Both the position numbers and the translations under genes were made by a program. This document shows, piece by piece, positions 33,763-42,780 of a stretch of 64,000 nucleotides of DNA. The DNA lies in NCBI RefSeq assembly GCF_019583405.1, contig NZ_SZUU01000004.1, positions 186,001-250,000 on the forward strand. The letters are read 5' to 3'. Source of the DNA: Bacteroides fragilis. Its GTDB lineage: Bacteria > Bacteroidota > Bacteroidia > Bacteroidales > Bacteroidaceae. The notes under the pieces are model-generated. The model was not told where the DNA came from. It saw nothing but the letters and a program-made list of their open reading frames with translations, and did not search any database. The stretch's first letter is position 1. The number at the start of each line of letters is the position of its first letter.

Positions 33763-34485
33763 ATGAATACAATGTTCTTCAATGCAGTATCTTGCTTTTT
33801 CGTATGTGCCGGTCTTATCATAGCCCTTATTCTGGCAATTAATGTAATATTTCACAGACAATCTATGAAGATAATGAATATAGTCTGGGTGCTTACCGGG
33901 CTGTGGGGACATTATTTTGCGTTGTTTGCCTATTATACTTTTGGTATCCGGAAAGATAGTATGGTAGAAGTGGTTCCCGTAGAGAGTATGAAGACGGATA
34001 TGAAAATGCCGATGGAGATGGACATGCCTGATATGCGTCCCAAATGGCAGTCTATCACTTTGTCTGCTTTTCATTGCGGGGCGGGTTGTACGCTGGCAGA
34101 TCTTATTGGAGAATGGTTTACTTACTGGGTACCTTTACGGATAGGGGGGAGCCTGATAGCAGGCAGCTGGGTACTTGATTTTGTTTTAGCATTGGTTATA
34201 GGCGTTTTCTTTCAATTTGCCGCAATTCGCGAAATGGAGAAAATCTCTTTTAGTAAAGCTGTTTCGCGTGCCTTTAAGGCCGATTTCTTTTCATTGTTAG
34301 CTTGGCAGGTGGGTATGTATGGTTGGATGGCTGTTGTTACTTTTGTACTTTTTACAGATGCACCTCTTGAGAAAACATCCTGGACATTTTGGTTTATGAT
34401 GCAGATTGCCATGCTTTTTGGTTTTATCTTGTCCTATCCGGTGAACGCATTGCTAATCAAAGCGGGTATCAAAAAAGGAATGTAA
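33754..34485 (+). CDS. DUF4396-family membrane protein with methionine-rich segment
   Basis: A 243-residue protein with about six membrane segments (VCAGLIIALILAINVIF, IVWVLTGLWGHYFALFAYY and others). It resembles the DUF4396 family, of unknown function. A hydrophilic stretch has seven methionines between residues 79 and 94 (MKTDMKMPMEMDMPDM), and HCGAGC follows at 107-112 at the start of a membrane segment; this is the kind of composition seen in copper or silver handling proteins, but that role is only inferred. The ATG at 33763 is an equally good start, because the ATG at 33754 is inside a hairpin stem. Confidence 0.8.
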   Translation: MSLMNTMFFNAVSCFFVCAGLIIALILAINVIFHRQSMKIMNIVWVLTGLWGHYFALFAYYTFGIRKDSMVEVVPVESMKTDMKMPMEMDMPDMRPKWQSITLSAFHCGAGCTLADLIGEWFTYWVPLRIGGSLIAGSWVLDFVLALVIGVFFQFAAIREMEKISFSKAVSRAFKADFFSLLAWQVGMYGWMAVVTFVLFTDAPLEKTSWTFWFMMQIAMLFGFILSYPVNALLIKAGIKKGM

Positions 34486-34518
34486 TTTTCTGATTCCGGA
34501 AAAATAGCCCAAAGAGCA

Positions 34519-34547
34519 TTGATTTTTAGAAAATATCTATATATTTG
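34519..34547 (+). promoter_or_regulatory. Promoter of the uORF-putA unit
   Basis: TTG (34519-34521), 18 bases, TATATTTG (34540-34547), a good match to the Bacteroides -33/-7 pattern. It would place the 5' end about 20 bp before the small ORF at 34578 and about 175 bp before putA. Confidence 0.55.
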
Positions 34548-34577
34548 CAGATACACACCTCCTTAAATTATACTATT

Positions 34578-34676
34578 ATGGACCGATATCTGCTTTTTGA
34601 CCGGTTTTCACAGCAAGCGTTGCAGAATTTGCATCGCTATCGTGCCGTTATGTTCAGCCCTACCATGTTTCTGTAA
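34578..34676 (+). CDS. 32-codon ORF in the putA leader
   Basis: ATG to TAA encodes a 32-residue peptide, MDRYLLFDRFSQQ followed by ALQNLHRYRAVMFSPTMFL. It lies between a good promoter and the putA start, 54 bp upstream of the putA ATG. It is rich in Arg, Phe and Leu. It may be a translated leader peptide that controls putA, or chance; I recognise no family. Confidence 0.35.
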   Translation: MDRYLLFDRFSQQALQNLHRYRAVMFSPTMFL

Positions 34677-34730
34677 TTGTAAGTTAAGATTATTTTCTGA
34701 TTCAATACATTACTTTAACATTGATTTCTT

Positions 34731-37700
34731 ATGGACAGACCAACTATTGCTGAAGTAAACGAATGGGTACTGAAACTCTACAATACCTGTGAAGCAACCA
34801 TTACAAGTGAAGAGCGTCGTGAGCAACATAAATATGCCGTAATGGTGCAACGTCCTCAAGATAAAAAATTCCTGGTGAAAATGCTGGACGAATCTTCCCA
34901 GATACGTGACCGGAAGAAACTTGCCAAACGAATCAAAACACTGATAGATGAATATGGAGTTCCTGAATTTCTAAATAAAAGGGATACTTTTCTTTTTAAG
35001 ATGTATCAGGCTTTCGGACATCATTTTGACTTTATTGCTATCCCTATTATCAAGAAGCGATTGCGTACGGATACCTCTAAAGTGATTATTGACGAATCGC
35101 GTCCGAACCTGACAGAACATTTAGCGACCCGTTTTAAAGAGAAGATCGGACAAAACGTCAATTTGTTGGGGGAAGTGGTTTTGGGTAATGGAGAGGCTGA
35201 TCATCGGTATCATCATTATCTGGAAGCTTTGGAATCTCCGGATATAAATTATATATCGGTTAAAATCTCCGGTATTTATGCTCAGACGCATGCATTGAAT
35301 TATCGGGAGAGTTTTCCTGAATTGGTCAGACGCATGTCTGCTCTTTATCAAAAGGCGATCGATAATCCATATGTAGACGAAGACGGGCTGAAACGTGCTA
35401 AGTTTATCAACCTTGATATGGAGGAGTATAAAGATGCACATTTCACTATGCGCCTGTTTAAAGAGGTGCTGAGCAAACCCGAGTTTAAAAATTATTCGGC
35501 CGGTATTGTCGTTCAGGCATACTTGCCCGACGCCTATGATTTTCAGACAGAGTTGCTTGAGTTTGCCAAAGCACGGGTCGAATCCGGGGGGGCACCTATC
35601 AAGATGCGTCTGGTGAAAGGCTGTAATCTGGAAATGGAAACCGTTATTTCTTCACTTCGTGGATGGCCTAATCCGGTACGCCCGTCAAAGACGGAAGTAG
35701 ATGCCAATTATTTGCATTTGTTGGAGCGTGGCTTACAACCCGAAAATGCTGAAGTGCTTCATTTGGGAGTTGCTTCGCATAATCTGTTCTCTATAGCATA
35801 TGCCTATTTGTTGAGCCGGAAATTGGGTACATCAGACTATATGACGTTTGAGATGCTTGAAGGAATGGCCAATCATTTGTGGCGTGCACAGTCTATGTTA
35901 GGTAATCGGGTGATTCTCTATACTCCGGTTGTGAAAGACGAACATTTCCTCAATGCAGTGTCTTATCTGGTACGGCGTATGGATGAAAATACGGCTCCTG
36001 ATAATTTTCTGACCCATTCGTTCAATTTGAAGCCGAATACCGATACCTGGAACTTTCTGGCTCAACAGTTTGAAGATGCTTATGCGATGAAAGATCATCT
36101 GGCTCATACTTCGCCACGAGTACAGGATCGGAATAAACCTTATACGCCGGCTATGCCTTCAGACCGGATGGAAAATGAGCCGGATACAGATTTCGACCTG
36201 AAGCAAAACCAGGAGTGGGTGGAGAAGATATTTGCCAAATGGAAAAAGTCGAAAGAGGATGTGCCCGAAATTATTCCATTGCAAATTGGAACTGAAAATA
36301 TAATTACGGAGAAACGTTATAAATATCTGGATCGTTGCCAGGAAGAGGATGTTTGTATATGTGAGATGTCACAGGCCAATGCGGAGCAGGTGGAACGGAT
36401 ACTTTCTATAGCCGAAGCCGATCCTGCCGGATGGAGAAAAACCAAATTGGAAGACCGGCATAAGATGATGTATGCTGCTGCCAATAATCTGGCGGAGATG
36501 AGGGGAGATTTGATAGGCTGTATGTGTGCAGTAACCGGAAAAACAGTTGTTGAAGGAGATGTAGAAGTATCCGAAGGAATCGACTATGCACGTTTTTATA
36601 CTACAACGATGAGAACTTTTTCGGAGTTGGGTGATGTTAGTTTAACAGCAAAGGGGACTGTACTGGTTATTTCTCCATGGAATTTTCCTTGTGCCATTCC
36701 CATAGGTGGCATTGTTGCCGGCCTGGCCGGGGGAAATACTGTTATACTGAAACCCGCTACGGTGGCAGCTCCGGTGGCTTGGTTGTTTGCCAAAGCTTTT
36801 TGGGATGCGGGAGTACCCAAAGAAGCATTGCAAGTGATCATAACTGATCGGGAGGCTTTGAAGCTGCTTACCACTTCTCCGATAGTGAAACATATTATTT
36901 TGACCGGTGGTACAGATACAGCCCGTAGTATAGCAAAATCAGCTCCGGTTACTCCACTTTCGGCAGAGACCGGAGGAAAGAATGCCATTATACTTACCGC
37001 TTCCGGTGATCGTGACCATGCTATTATGAATATTGTTTCTTCTGCTTTTGGCAATGCAGGACAGAAATGTTCTGCCTGTTCGTTGCTGTTAGTGGAACGT
37101 TCGGTCTATGAAGATAAGAGTTTCCGTGAGAAACTGATTGATGCGGCTACCAGTCTGAAAGTAGGGAGTGTCTGGGATCCGGGCAATGTGGTGGGGCCTA
37201 TGATAACAAATAAAAATGAAAAATTACTGCAAGCATTAGTGTTGGAACCCGGGGAGACTTGGTTAGTGCCGCCAAGATTCATTGATAAGAAGCAATATAT
37301 ACTGGCTCCTACTGTAAAGTGGGGAGTGAAGCCGGGTAGTTACTCTTTTCGCACCGAGTTGTTCGGTCCGTTGTTGAGTGTGGCTTGTATTGAAGATTTA
37401 CAGGAAGGAATTGATTTGGTGAATGGATTGGATTATGGCTTGACATCCGGCCTTCAGAGTCTGGATGAAACCGAACAAAAGATCTGGAAAAATTCGTTAA
37501 TGGCCGGAAATCTGTATATCAATCGGGGTATAACAGGGGCTATTGTCAACCGGCAGCCATTTGGCGGGATGAAACTTTCGGCTTTCGGTGGAGGAGTGAA
37601 AGCAGGTGGCCCGAACTATTGCAGTTGCTTTGTGAAAATAGCCGATAAACCTGATAGTAAAACCGACTATCGTCAGAGCTATACTAAAGCCTTTCAGGAG

Positions 37701-38162
37701 GAATTTTCAAAGCCGAGGGATATAAATGATCTTTATGGTGAACAGAATTTGTTCCGTTATTTGCCACTGAAGAGTATGGTATTGAGGCTTTTCCCGGATG
37801 ACAGGAATGAAACAGCAGAGATGATAGTATATGCTGCCCGGTTGTGTGGAACTCCACTTACCATTAGTTATGACCCATCGGACGATCGTACCGAAGCTTT
37901 GGCAGACACAGGTTGTCGGTTGAGGAAGGAGACAATGGATTCATTTATCAGTAGTATCTCCGAATATGAACGTATCCGTACCTGCTCACCGGAAATACCT
38001 GTGAAAATATACGAAGCAGCTGTACAGACTGACAAGTATATTGCTACAGCACCTCCGGTGAAAGACGGAAGAGTAGAGTTGATACATTATATTAAAGAGC
38101 AAAGCATTGCTTTTGAGTACCATCGGTACGGAAGCATTTCGGAAGTACCTGCCTGTGAATAA
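34731..38162 (+). CDS. putA: Bifunctional proline dehydrogenase / glutamate semialdehyde dehydrogenase
   Basis: An 1143-residue enzyme that oxidises proline to glutamate in two steps through pyrroline-5-carboxylate. The FAD-dependent proline dehydrogenase barrel spans about 100-470 (GIVVQAYLPDAYDF, MRLVKGCNLEME). The NAD-dependent aldehyde dehydrogenase spans about 540-1000, with SPWNFPCAIP, Glu746 in SAETGG and catalytic Cys780 in AGQKCSACS. The N-terminus has no ribbon-helix-helix DNA-binding domain, so it is not a self-repressing PutA of the enterobacterial kind. About 140 residues follow the dehydrogenase domain. Proline can thus serve as carbon and nitrogen source. A 15-bp terminator hairpin follows. 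Confidence 0.93.
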   Translation: MDRPTIAEVNEWVLKLYNTCEATITSEERREQHKYAVMVQRPQDKKFLVKMLDESSQIRDRKKLAKRIKTLIDEYGVPEFLNKRDTFLFKMYQAFGHHFDFIAIPIIKKRLRTDTSKVIIDESRPNLTEHLATRFKEKIGQNVNLLGEVVLGNGEADHRYHHYLEALESPDINYISVKISGIYAQTHALNYRESFPELVRRMSALYQKAIDNPYVDEDGLKRAKFINLDMEEYKDAHFTMRLFKEVLSKPEFKNYSAGIVVQAYLPDAYDFQTELLEFAKARVESGGAPIKMRLVKGCNLEMETVISSLRGWPNPVRPSKTEVDANYLHLLERGLQPENAEVLHLGVASHNLFSIAYAYLLSRKLGTSDYMTFEMLEGMANHLWRAQSMLGNRVILYTPVVKDEHFLNAVSYLVRRMDENTAPDNFLTHSFNLKPNTDTWNFLAQQFEDAYAMKDHLAHTSPRVQDRNKPYTPAMPSDRMENEPDTDFDLKQNQEWVEKIFAKWKKSKEDVPEIIPLQIGTENIITEKRYKYLDRCQEEDVCICEMSQANAEQVERILSIAEADPAGWRKTKLEDRHKMMYAAANNLAEMRGDLIGCMCAVTGKTVVEGDVEVSEGIDYARFYTTTMRTFSELGDVSLTAKGTVLVISPWNFPCAIPIGGIVAGLAGGNTVILKPATVAAPVAWLFAKAFWDAGVPKEALQVIITDREALKLLTTSPIVKHIILTGGTDTARSIAKSAPVTPLSAETGGKNAIILTASGDRDHAIMNIVSSAFGNAGQKCSACSLLLVERSVYEDKSFREKLIDAATSLKVGSVWDPGNVVGPMITNKNEKLLQALVLEPGETWLVPPRFIDKKQYILAPTVKWGVKPGSYSFRTELFGPLLSVACIEDLQEGIDLVNGLDYGLTSGLQSLDETEQKIWKNSLMAGNLYINRGITGAIVNRQPFGGMKLSAFGGGVKAGGPNYCSCFVKIADKPDSKTDYRQSYTKAFQEEFSKPRDINDLYGEQNLFRYLPLKSMVLRLFPDDRNETAEMIVYAARLCGTPLTISYDPSDDRTEALADTGCRLRKETMDSFISSISEYERIRTCSPEIPVKIYEAAVQTDKYIATAPPVKDGRVELIHYIKEQSIAFEYHRYGSISEVPACE

Positions 38163-38174
38163 AACTAATACTCC

Positions 38175-38210
38175 ATGGTTTTGTTATCTAAATGCAGATA
38201 ACAAAACCAT
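38175..38210 (+). terminator. Intrinsic terminator after putA
   Basis: ATGGTTTTGTTATCT (38175-38189) pairs perfectly with AGATAACAAAACCAT (38196-38210) around a 6-base loop, then TTTTAATT. It sits only 20 bp before the next start codon. Confidence 0.75.
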
Positions 38211-38229
38211 TTTAATTAATAAAAAGAGT

Positions 38230-39282
38230 ATGAGAAAGAAAATTATGATGGCAGCTTTGGTTACTATAGCTGTCAATTTGATCTGGGGTGGACAGCCTGC
38301 GAAAGCATGTACACGTGCAGTTTACATTGGACCGGATAATATGGTGATTACCGGACGTACGATGGATTGGAAAGAGGATATTCAGTCTAATTTATATCTT
38401 TTTCCCCGTGGTATCAAACGTGCAGGATACGATAAAGGAAATACGGTAGAATGGACTTCGAAGTATGGTAGCATTGTGGCTACCGGGTATGATATCGGTA
38501 CTTGCGACGGCATGAATGAAAAGGGGTTGGTTGCCAGTCTCCTGTTTCTACCGGAGTCTGTCTATACCCGTCCCAATGACACCCGCCCTGTAATGGGGAT
38601 CAGTATTTGGACACAGTATGTGCTTGATAACTTTGCAACAGTACGTGAAGCTGTTGAAGAGCTAAGTAAACAAACCTTCCGCATTGATGCTCCGAACATG
38701 CCTAATGGCTCTGCATCTACATTGCATATGGCTATCACTGATGAAACGGGTAATTCCGCAATTCTGGAGTATATCAATGGAGACCTGATCATCCATGAAG
38801 GTAAAGAATATCAAGTAATGACAAACTCTCCCCGTTACGATCTTCAATTGGCTGTGAATGATTATTGGAAAGAGGTAGGCGGTTTGAATATGTTGCCGGG
38901 AACCAATCGTTCAAGTGACCGTTTTGTGCGTGCTTCTTTCTATATTCATGCTATTCCGCAGACATCGGATGCGAATATTGCTGTACCGAGTGTATTGAGC
39001 GTGATGCGGAATGTATCTGTTCCTTTCGGAATCACAACTCCGGACAAGCCGTATATTTCTTCCACACGTTGGCGTTCGGTTTCTGATCAGAAAAATCGGG
39101 TATACTACTTTGAGTCGACTTTGACTCCCAACCTGTTCTGGGTAGATTTGAATAAGGTTGATTTTAGTCCGAGTGCAAATATCAGGAAATTATCTTTGAC
39201 ACACGGGGAAATTTATACAGGAGACGCAGTGAAAGATTTCAAAGACAGTAAATCGTTCACATTTATGTTTGAGTTGCCATGA
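38230..39282 (+). CDS. Choloylglycine hydrolase family enzyme (probable bile salt hydrolase)
   Basis: A 350-residue Ntn-hydrolase. The ATG at 38230 gives a signal peptide whose cleavage before Cys27 (QPAKA-CTRAV) would leave the catalytic N-terminal cysteine. VITGRTMDWKEDI is the conserved segment just after it, and family residues follow in CDGMNEKGL and NDTRPVMGIS. Such enzymes release glycine or taurine from conjugated bile acids; some members are penicillin V acylases, and the sequence alone does not settle the choice. It is exported, most likely periplasmic. The upstream extended frame (38107) overlaps putA and its terminator and is not used. Confidence 0.9.
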   Translation: MRKKIMMAALVTIAVNLIWGGQPAKACTRAVYIGPDNMVITGRTMDWKEDIQSNLYLFPRGIKRAGYDKGNTVEWTSKYGSIVATGYDIGTCDGMNEKGLVASLLFLPESVYTRPNDTRPVMGISIWTQYVLDNFATVREAVEELSKQTFRIDAPNMPNGSASTLHMAITDETGNSAILEYINGDLIIHEGKEYQVMTNSPRYDLQLAVNDYWKEVGGLNMLPGTNRSSDRFVRASFYIHAIPQTSDANIAVPSVLSVMRNVSVPFGITTPDKPYISSTRWRSVSDQKNRVYYFESTLTPNLFWVDLNKVDFSPSANIRKLSLTHGEIYTGDAVKDFKDSKSFTFMFELP

Positions 39283-39292
39283 TAAGTCTTAC

Positions 39293-39380
39293 CACAAATA
39301 ACACGGATTAAAACAGCATTCAATTTTAGGTCGCAACGGAACCTGATTGATATCTGTTTTAATCCGTGTTATTATTTGTG
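39293..39380. terminator. Long bulged inverted repeat between convergent genes
   Basis: The left arm 39293-39316 (CACAAATAACACGG and onwards) and the right arm 39354-39380 pair over 24 bp with one 3-base bulge, around a 37-base loop. It serves both the bile salt hydrolase gene and the M20 peptidase gene as a bidirectional terminator. Confidence 0.65.
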
Positions 39381-39389
39381 ATAAGAAGC

Positions 39390-40754
39390 TTACTTTTTAC
39401 TGTATGTCAGATGAAATTCTACAACTGCCTCGATCCCTTTTCTGAATATATCCAGAGAGAAGTTTTCATTAGGCGAATGGATAGCATCCGATTCCAGTCC
39501 GAATCCCATAAGTACGGTTTTTATTCCTAACACCTGTTCGAAGGTTGATATAATAGGGATACTCCCTCCGCGACGTACGGCCAATGGTTTTTTACCGAAG
39601 GCTATTTCAAATCCTTTTTCTGCTGCCTGATAGGCCGGTAGTGATATAGGGCATACATATCCTTGTCCTCCATGCATCGGTGTCACTTTTACATCCACTG
39701 TAGCCGGAGCGATTCGGCGGAAGTAGTCTGCAAAAAGCTCTGAGATCACATGATGGTCTTGGTGCGGAACCAGCCGACACGATACCTTGGCATAGGCTTT
39801 TGACGGGAGTACGGTTTTAGAACCTTCACCGGTATAGCCACCCCAAATGCCACAAATATCGAATGAGGGGCGGCAACTGTTTCTTTCCAGGGTACTGTAC
39901 CCCTTTTCACCAAAAAGCTCTTTTACACCGATGGCTGCTTTGTATTTTTCCTCATTAAAAGGAATATGGGCGATCATTTCACGTTCTGCTTGCGGAACTT
40001 CTTTCACGGCATCATAAAATCCGGGGATCGTGATGCGTCCGTCAGCGTCAATTACTTTACTCAACATGCCGCAAAGCACATTAATCGGATTAGCTACAGC
40101 CCCACCGAAGTGCCCTGAATGCAAGTCGCGATTTGGACCTGTTATTTCGATTTCCCAATAGGCCAAACCGCGCAGCCCGGTAGTTAATGAAGGAAGATCG
40201 GCACCCAACATACTGGTATCTGATACCAGTATGATATCGGCCTTTAGTAGTTCCTTATGCTCTTCACAGAAGGCCTCCAGGCTTGGTGAACCGATTTCTT
40301 CTTCTCCTTCGAAAATAAATTTCACATTGTTTTTCAGCAGATTGTATTTTACGAGATACTCAAAAGCTTTTACTTGAATAAATGCTTGTCCTTTGTCGTC
40401 ATCGGCACCTCGCGCCCAAATATGTCCGTCACGTATTTCCGGTTCAAAAGGTCGGCTTTTCCACAAATCGAGAGGTTCGGCAGGCATCACGTCATAATGC
40501 GCATATATCAATACCGTTTTAGCGTTAGGGTCTACTATCTTTTGTCCGAATACGATAGGATTTCCTTTTGAAGGCATAACGATGGCTTCATCTGCTCCGG
40601 CTTCGAGTAATAATTGTGTCCAGCGTTGTGCACATGCCAGCATATCATCATGATGTTCCGGTAGTGCGCTGATGCTGGGAATACGGATGAGGCTGAATAA
40701 ATCCTCCATCATCATCGGTTCGTTCTCTGCAATATATTTCTGAATTTCGTTCAC
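39390..40754 (-). CDS. M20 family metallopeptidase (dipeptidase)
   Basis: A 454-residue cytosolic zinc peptidase of the M20/CNDP type. It has the first metal motif YAHYDVMPAEP (His86, Asp88), WARGADDDKGQ (bridging Asp about 118-120) and FEGEEEIGS (general-base Glu about 151) and a dimerisation insert in the middle. It has no signal peptide. It cleaves dipeptides or short peptides; the exact substrate is unknown. It lies 12 bp downstream of aroC on the same strand, so the two are probably co-transcribed, though no functional link is evident. Confidence 0.9.
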   Translation of the reverse strand: MNEIQKYIAENEPMMMEDLFSLIRIPSISALPEHHDDMLACAQRWTQLLLEAGADEAIVMPSKGNPIVFGQKIVDPNAKTVLIYAHYDVMPAEPLDLWKSRPFEPEIRDGHIWARGADDDKGQAFIQVKAFEYLVKYNLLKNNVKFIFEGEEEIGSPSLEAFCEEHKELLKADIILVSDTSMLGADLPSLTTGLRGLAYWEIEITGPNRDLHSGHFGGAVANPINVLCGMLSKVIDADGRITIPGFYDAVKEVPQAEREMIAHIPFNEEKYKAAIGVKELFGEKGYSTLERNSCRPSFDICGIWGGYTGEGSKTVLPSKAYAKVSCRLVPHQDHHVISELFADYFRRIAPATVDVKVTPMHGGQGYVCPISLPAYQAAEKGFEIAFGKKPLAVRRGGSIPIISTFEQVLGIKTVLMGFGLESDAIHSPNENFSLDIFRKGIEAVVEFHLTYSKK

Positions 40755-40766
40755 GTTGAATAATTA

Positions 40767-41843
40767 TTAAAGTTGCGTCATTCTATCCAATAAATAATAG
40801 TCGAGTATGGTCATTGCTGCCATAGCTTCTACAATTGGTACTGCACGTGGCAATACACATGGGTCGTGGCGTCCCCTGGCTTTCAATGTGGTATCGATGC
40901 CGTCGATATTAACAGTTTCCTGTTCCATCAGTACCGTGGCTACCGGTTTGAATGCTACCCGGAAGAAGATATCTTGCCCGTTACTGATCCCCCCTTGGAT
41001 TCCTCCGGAGTGGTTGGTTCGTGTTTCTATCCGCCCATTATTGTTGTAGAACACATCGTTTTGCTCTGATCCTTTTTGTTTGAGTCCTTTGAAACCGTCT
41101 CCATACTCAAAAGCCTTTGCAGCATTGATACTCAGCATGGCATTTCCCAATGCGGCATGTAGCTTACCGTATACAGGCTGTCCAAGTCCGATAGGACATC
41201 CTTTGATGACACAAGTCAATACGCCTCCAATGGTATCTCCTTCACCCTTGATTTTATAAATCAAATCCTGCATTTCTTTTGCTTTTTCGGGGTCCGGACA
41301 ACGCACCGGATTGCTTTCAATCAGGTCAAGGTCGTAATCTGTATAATTGCCCTCCAATTTAATTGGACCTACCTGTGAAGTATAAGCTGTGATGTGAATT
41401 CCCAATTGACGCAATGCGAGCTTTGCCAAAGCACCACCCACTACCCTTGAAATGGTTTCACGTGCAGAAGAACGTCCTCCACCACGGTGATCACGGATTC
41501 CATACTTTACAGTGTATGTATAATCAGCATGTGACGGACGATATACTTTTTCCAGGTTATTATAGTCGTTTGAATGTTGGTTTTCGTTCCATACGATAAA
41601 CCCAATGGGGCATCCTGTAGATTTTCCTTCGAAAATGCCCGAAAGAAATTCTACCTTATCAGCTTCTTTGCGTGCAGTGGTAATGACCGACTGCCCCGGG
41701 CGACGGCGGTTCAGTTCTTGCTGAACGAACTCCTCGTCGATAGTGATACCTGCTGGAAATCCATCAATCACTCCTCCGATTCCTTTACCATGAGATTCGC
41801 CAAAGCTGGTTAGTCTGAAAATATTGCCAAATGAATTGAACAT
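40767..41843 (-). CDS. aroC: Chorismate synthase
   Basis: A 358-residue enzyme that makes chorismate from 5-enolpyruvylshikimate-3-phosphate with reduced FMN, the last shared step of aromatic amino acid synthesis. Signatures are [15 protein letters not shown] at the N-terminus, [24 protein letters not shown] and the C-terminal [20 protein letters not shown]. The ATG at 41843 (MFNSFGNIF) matches the family start and length; the frame extends upstream to 41885 without similarity. A -7 box lies 31 bp upstream. Confidence 0.97.
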   Translation of the reverse strand: MFNSFGNIFRLTSFGESHGKGIGGVIDGFPAGITIDEEFVQQELNRRRPGQSVITTARKEADKVEFLSGIFEGKSTGCPIGFIVWNENQHSNDYNNLEKVYRPSHADYTYTVKYGIRDHRGGGRSSARETISRVVGGALAKLALRQLGIHITAYTSQVGPIKLEGNYTDYDLDLIESNPVRCPDPEKAKEMQDLIYKIKGEGDTIGGVLTCVIKGCPIGLGQPVYGKLHAALGNAMLSINAAKAFEYGDGFKGLKQKGSEQNDVFYNNNGRIETRTNHSGGIQGGISNGQDIFFRVAFKPVATVLMEQETVNIDGIDTTLKARGRHDPCVLPRAVPIVEAMAAMTILDYYLLDRMTQL

Positions 41844-41873
41844 ATTGAATAAGGCTTTAAAGTTTAGTATATG

Positions 41874-41881
41874 CAAATATA
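41874..41881 (-). promoter_or_regulatory. -7 element of the aroC promoter
   Basis: TATATTTG on the minus strand matches TAnnTTTG, 30 bp before the ATG at 41843. It lies inside the extended frame and supports that start. The -33 box is not convincing. Confidence 0.45.
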
Positions 41882-42103
41882 ACAATAAATTTCAGGAAAG
41901 AGTTGTTCTCTTCGGTTTTCCTTCATAAGGAGAGATTGAATTTCGCTGTAATAGATGCCGGCTTTTGTTTGTCCTCTAATTAGTACAAGGAAGAAGATTA
42001 GCAATTATAAAGGAATTTTATAGTTAAAAAGAGAGGTTCCTTGACTACCTTTAATGAATTTTTGCTTATTTTGCGCAACTGATGTTGTCAGAAGTCATGC
42101 GAT

Positions 42104-42682
42104 ATGTATAATAATGATCCCGTTGAGAGTAGTAATGCGAAGTGGCAGTCATTTCTGGAAGGAGATGACAATGCTTATGCATGGCTGTATTCTCAATACG
42201 TTCAGCAACTCTATCAATATGGGTGTCGTTTTACTACAGATACAGAGATGGTGAAAGACTGTGTCCAGGATGTTTTTGTGAATATCTACAGACAGAAAGG
42301 TAAATACTCTTCTCCCCCTGCCAATATTAAAATCTACTTAATGTCTTCGTTAAGGAATTCTATCTTTAATGTCTTTAATAAAGGGAGTTTACATGACACT
42401 TATATCTCTAATATAAATTATGAGTTCGATTTGTCGGTAGAAGAAAAAATTATTGAGACCGAAGATGAAACATCTCAGAAACATACTGTTGCCCATTTGT
42501 TGAATACGCTTTCTCCCCGACAGCGTGAAATCATCTATTATCGTTTTTTTGAAGGGCTGGATTACAGTTCTATTTGTGAGCTGATGGGGCTTAATTATCA
42601 GTCAGCCTATAATTTACTTCAGCGATCTCTCACTCGATTGCGTGAAATGTATGGTATATTGCCATTTTTCTTTCTATTCTAA
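42104..42682 (+). CDS. ECF RNA polymerase sigma factor, sigma-70 family
   Basis: A 192-residue ECF sigma factor. Region 2 has AWLYSQYVQQLYQYG and CVQDVFVNIYRQ. Region 4 has LSPRQREIIYYRFFEGLDYS followed by the helix-turn-helix SICELMGLNYQSAYNLLQRS. It begins a normal sigma-FecR-SusC-SusD series, with fecR about 100 bp downstream, and should switch on susC3/susD3 when SusC3 senses its ligand. No copy of the region-1 ECF promoter motif was found here, which suggests a different promoter preference. Confidence 0.93.
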   Translation: MYNNDPVESSNAKWQSFLEGDDNAYAWLYSQYVQQLYQYGCRFTTDTEMVKDCVQDVFVNIYRQKGKYSSPPANIKIYLMSSLRNSIFNVFNKGSLHDTYISNINYEFDLSVEEKIIETEDETSQKHTVAHLLNTLSPRQREIIYYRFFEGLDYSSICELMGLNYQSAYNLLQRSLTRLREMYGILPFFFLF

Positions 42683-42780
42683 TTCCTTGTTTTTCAGCTG
42701 GTAATAGAAATTCAATAAAAAATCCGCTTTTCACTGAGTAGATTTCAGAGCTCTGTCTGTCTTTTTATAAAAAGAAGAAA

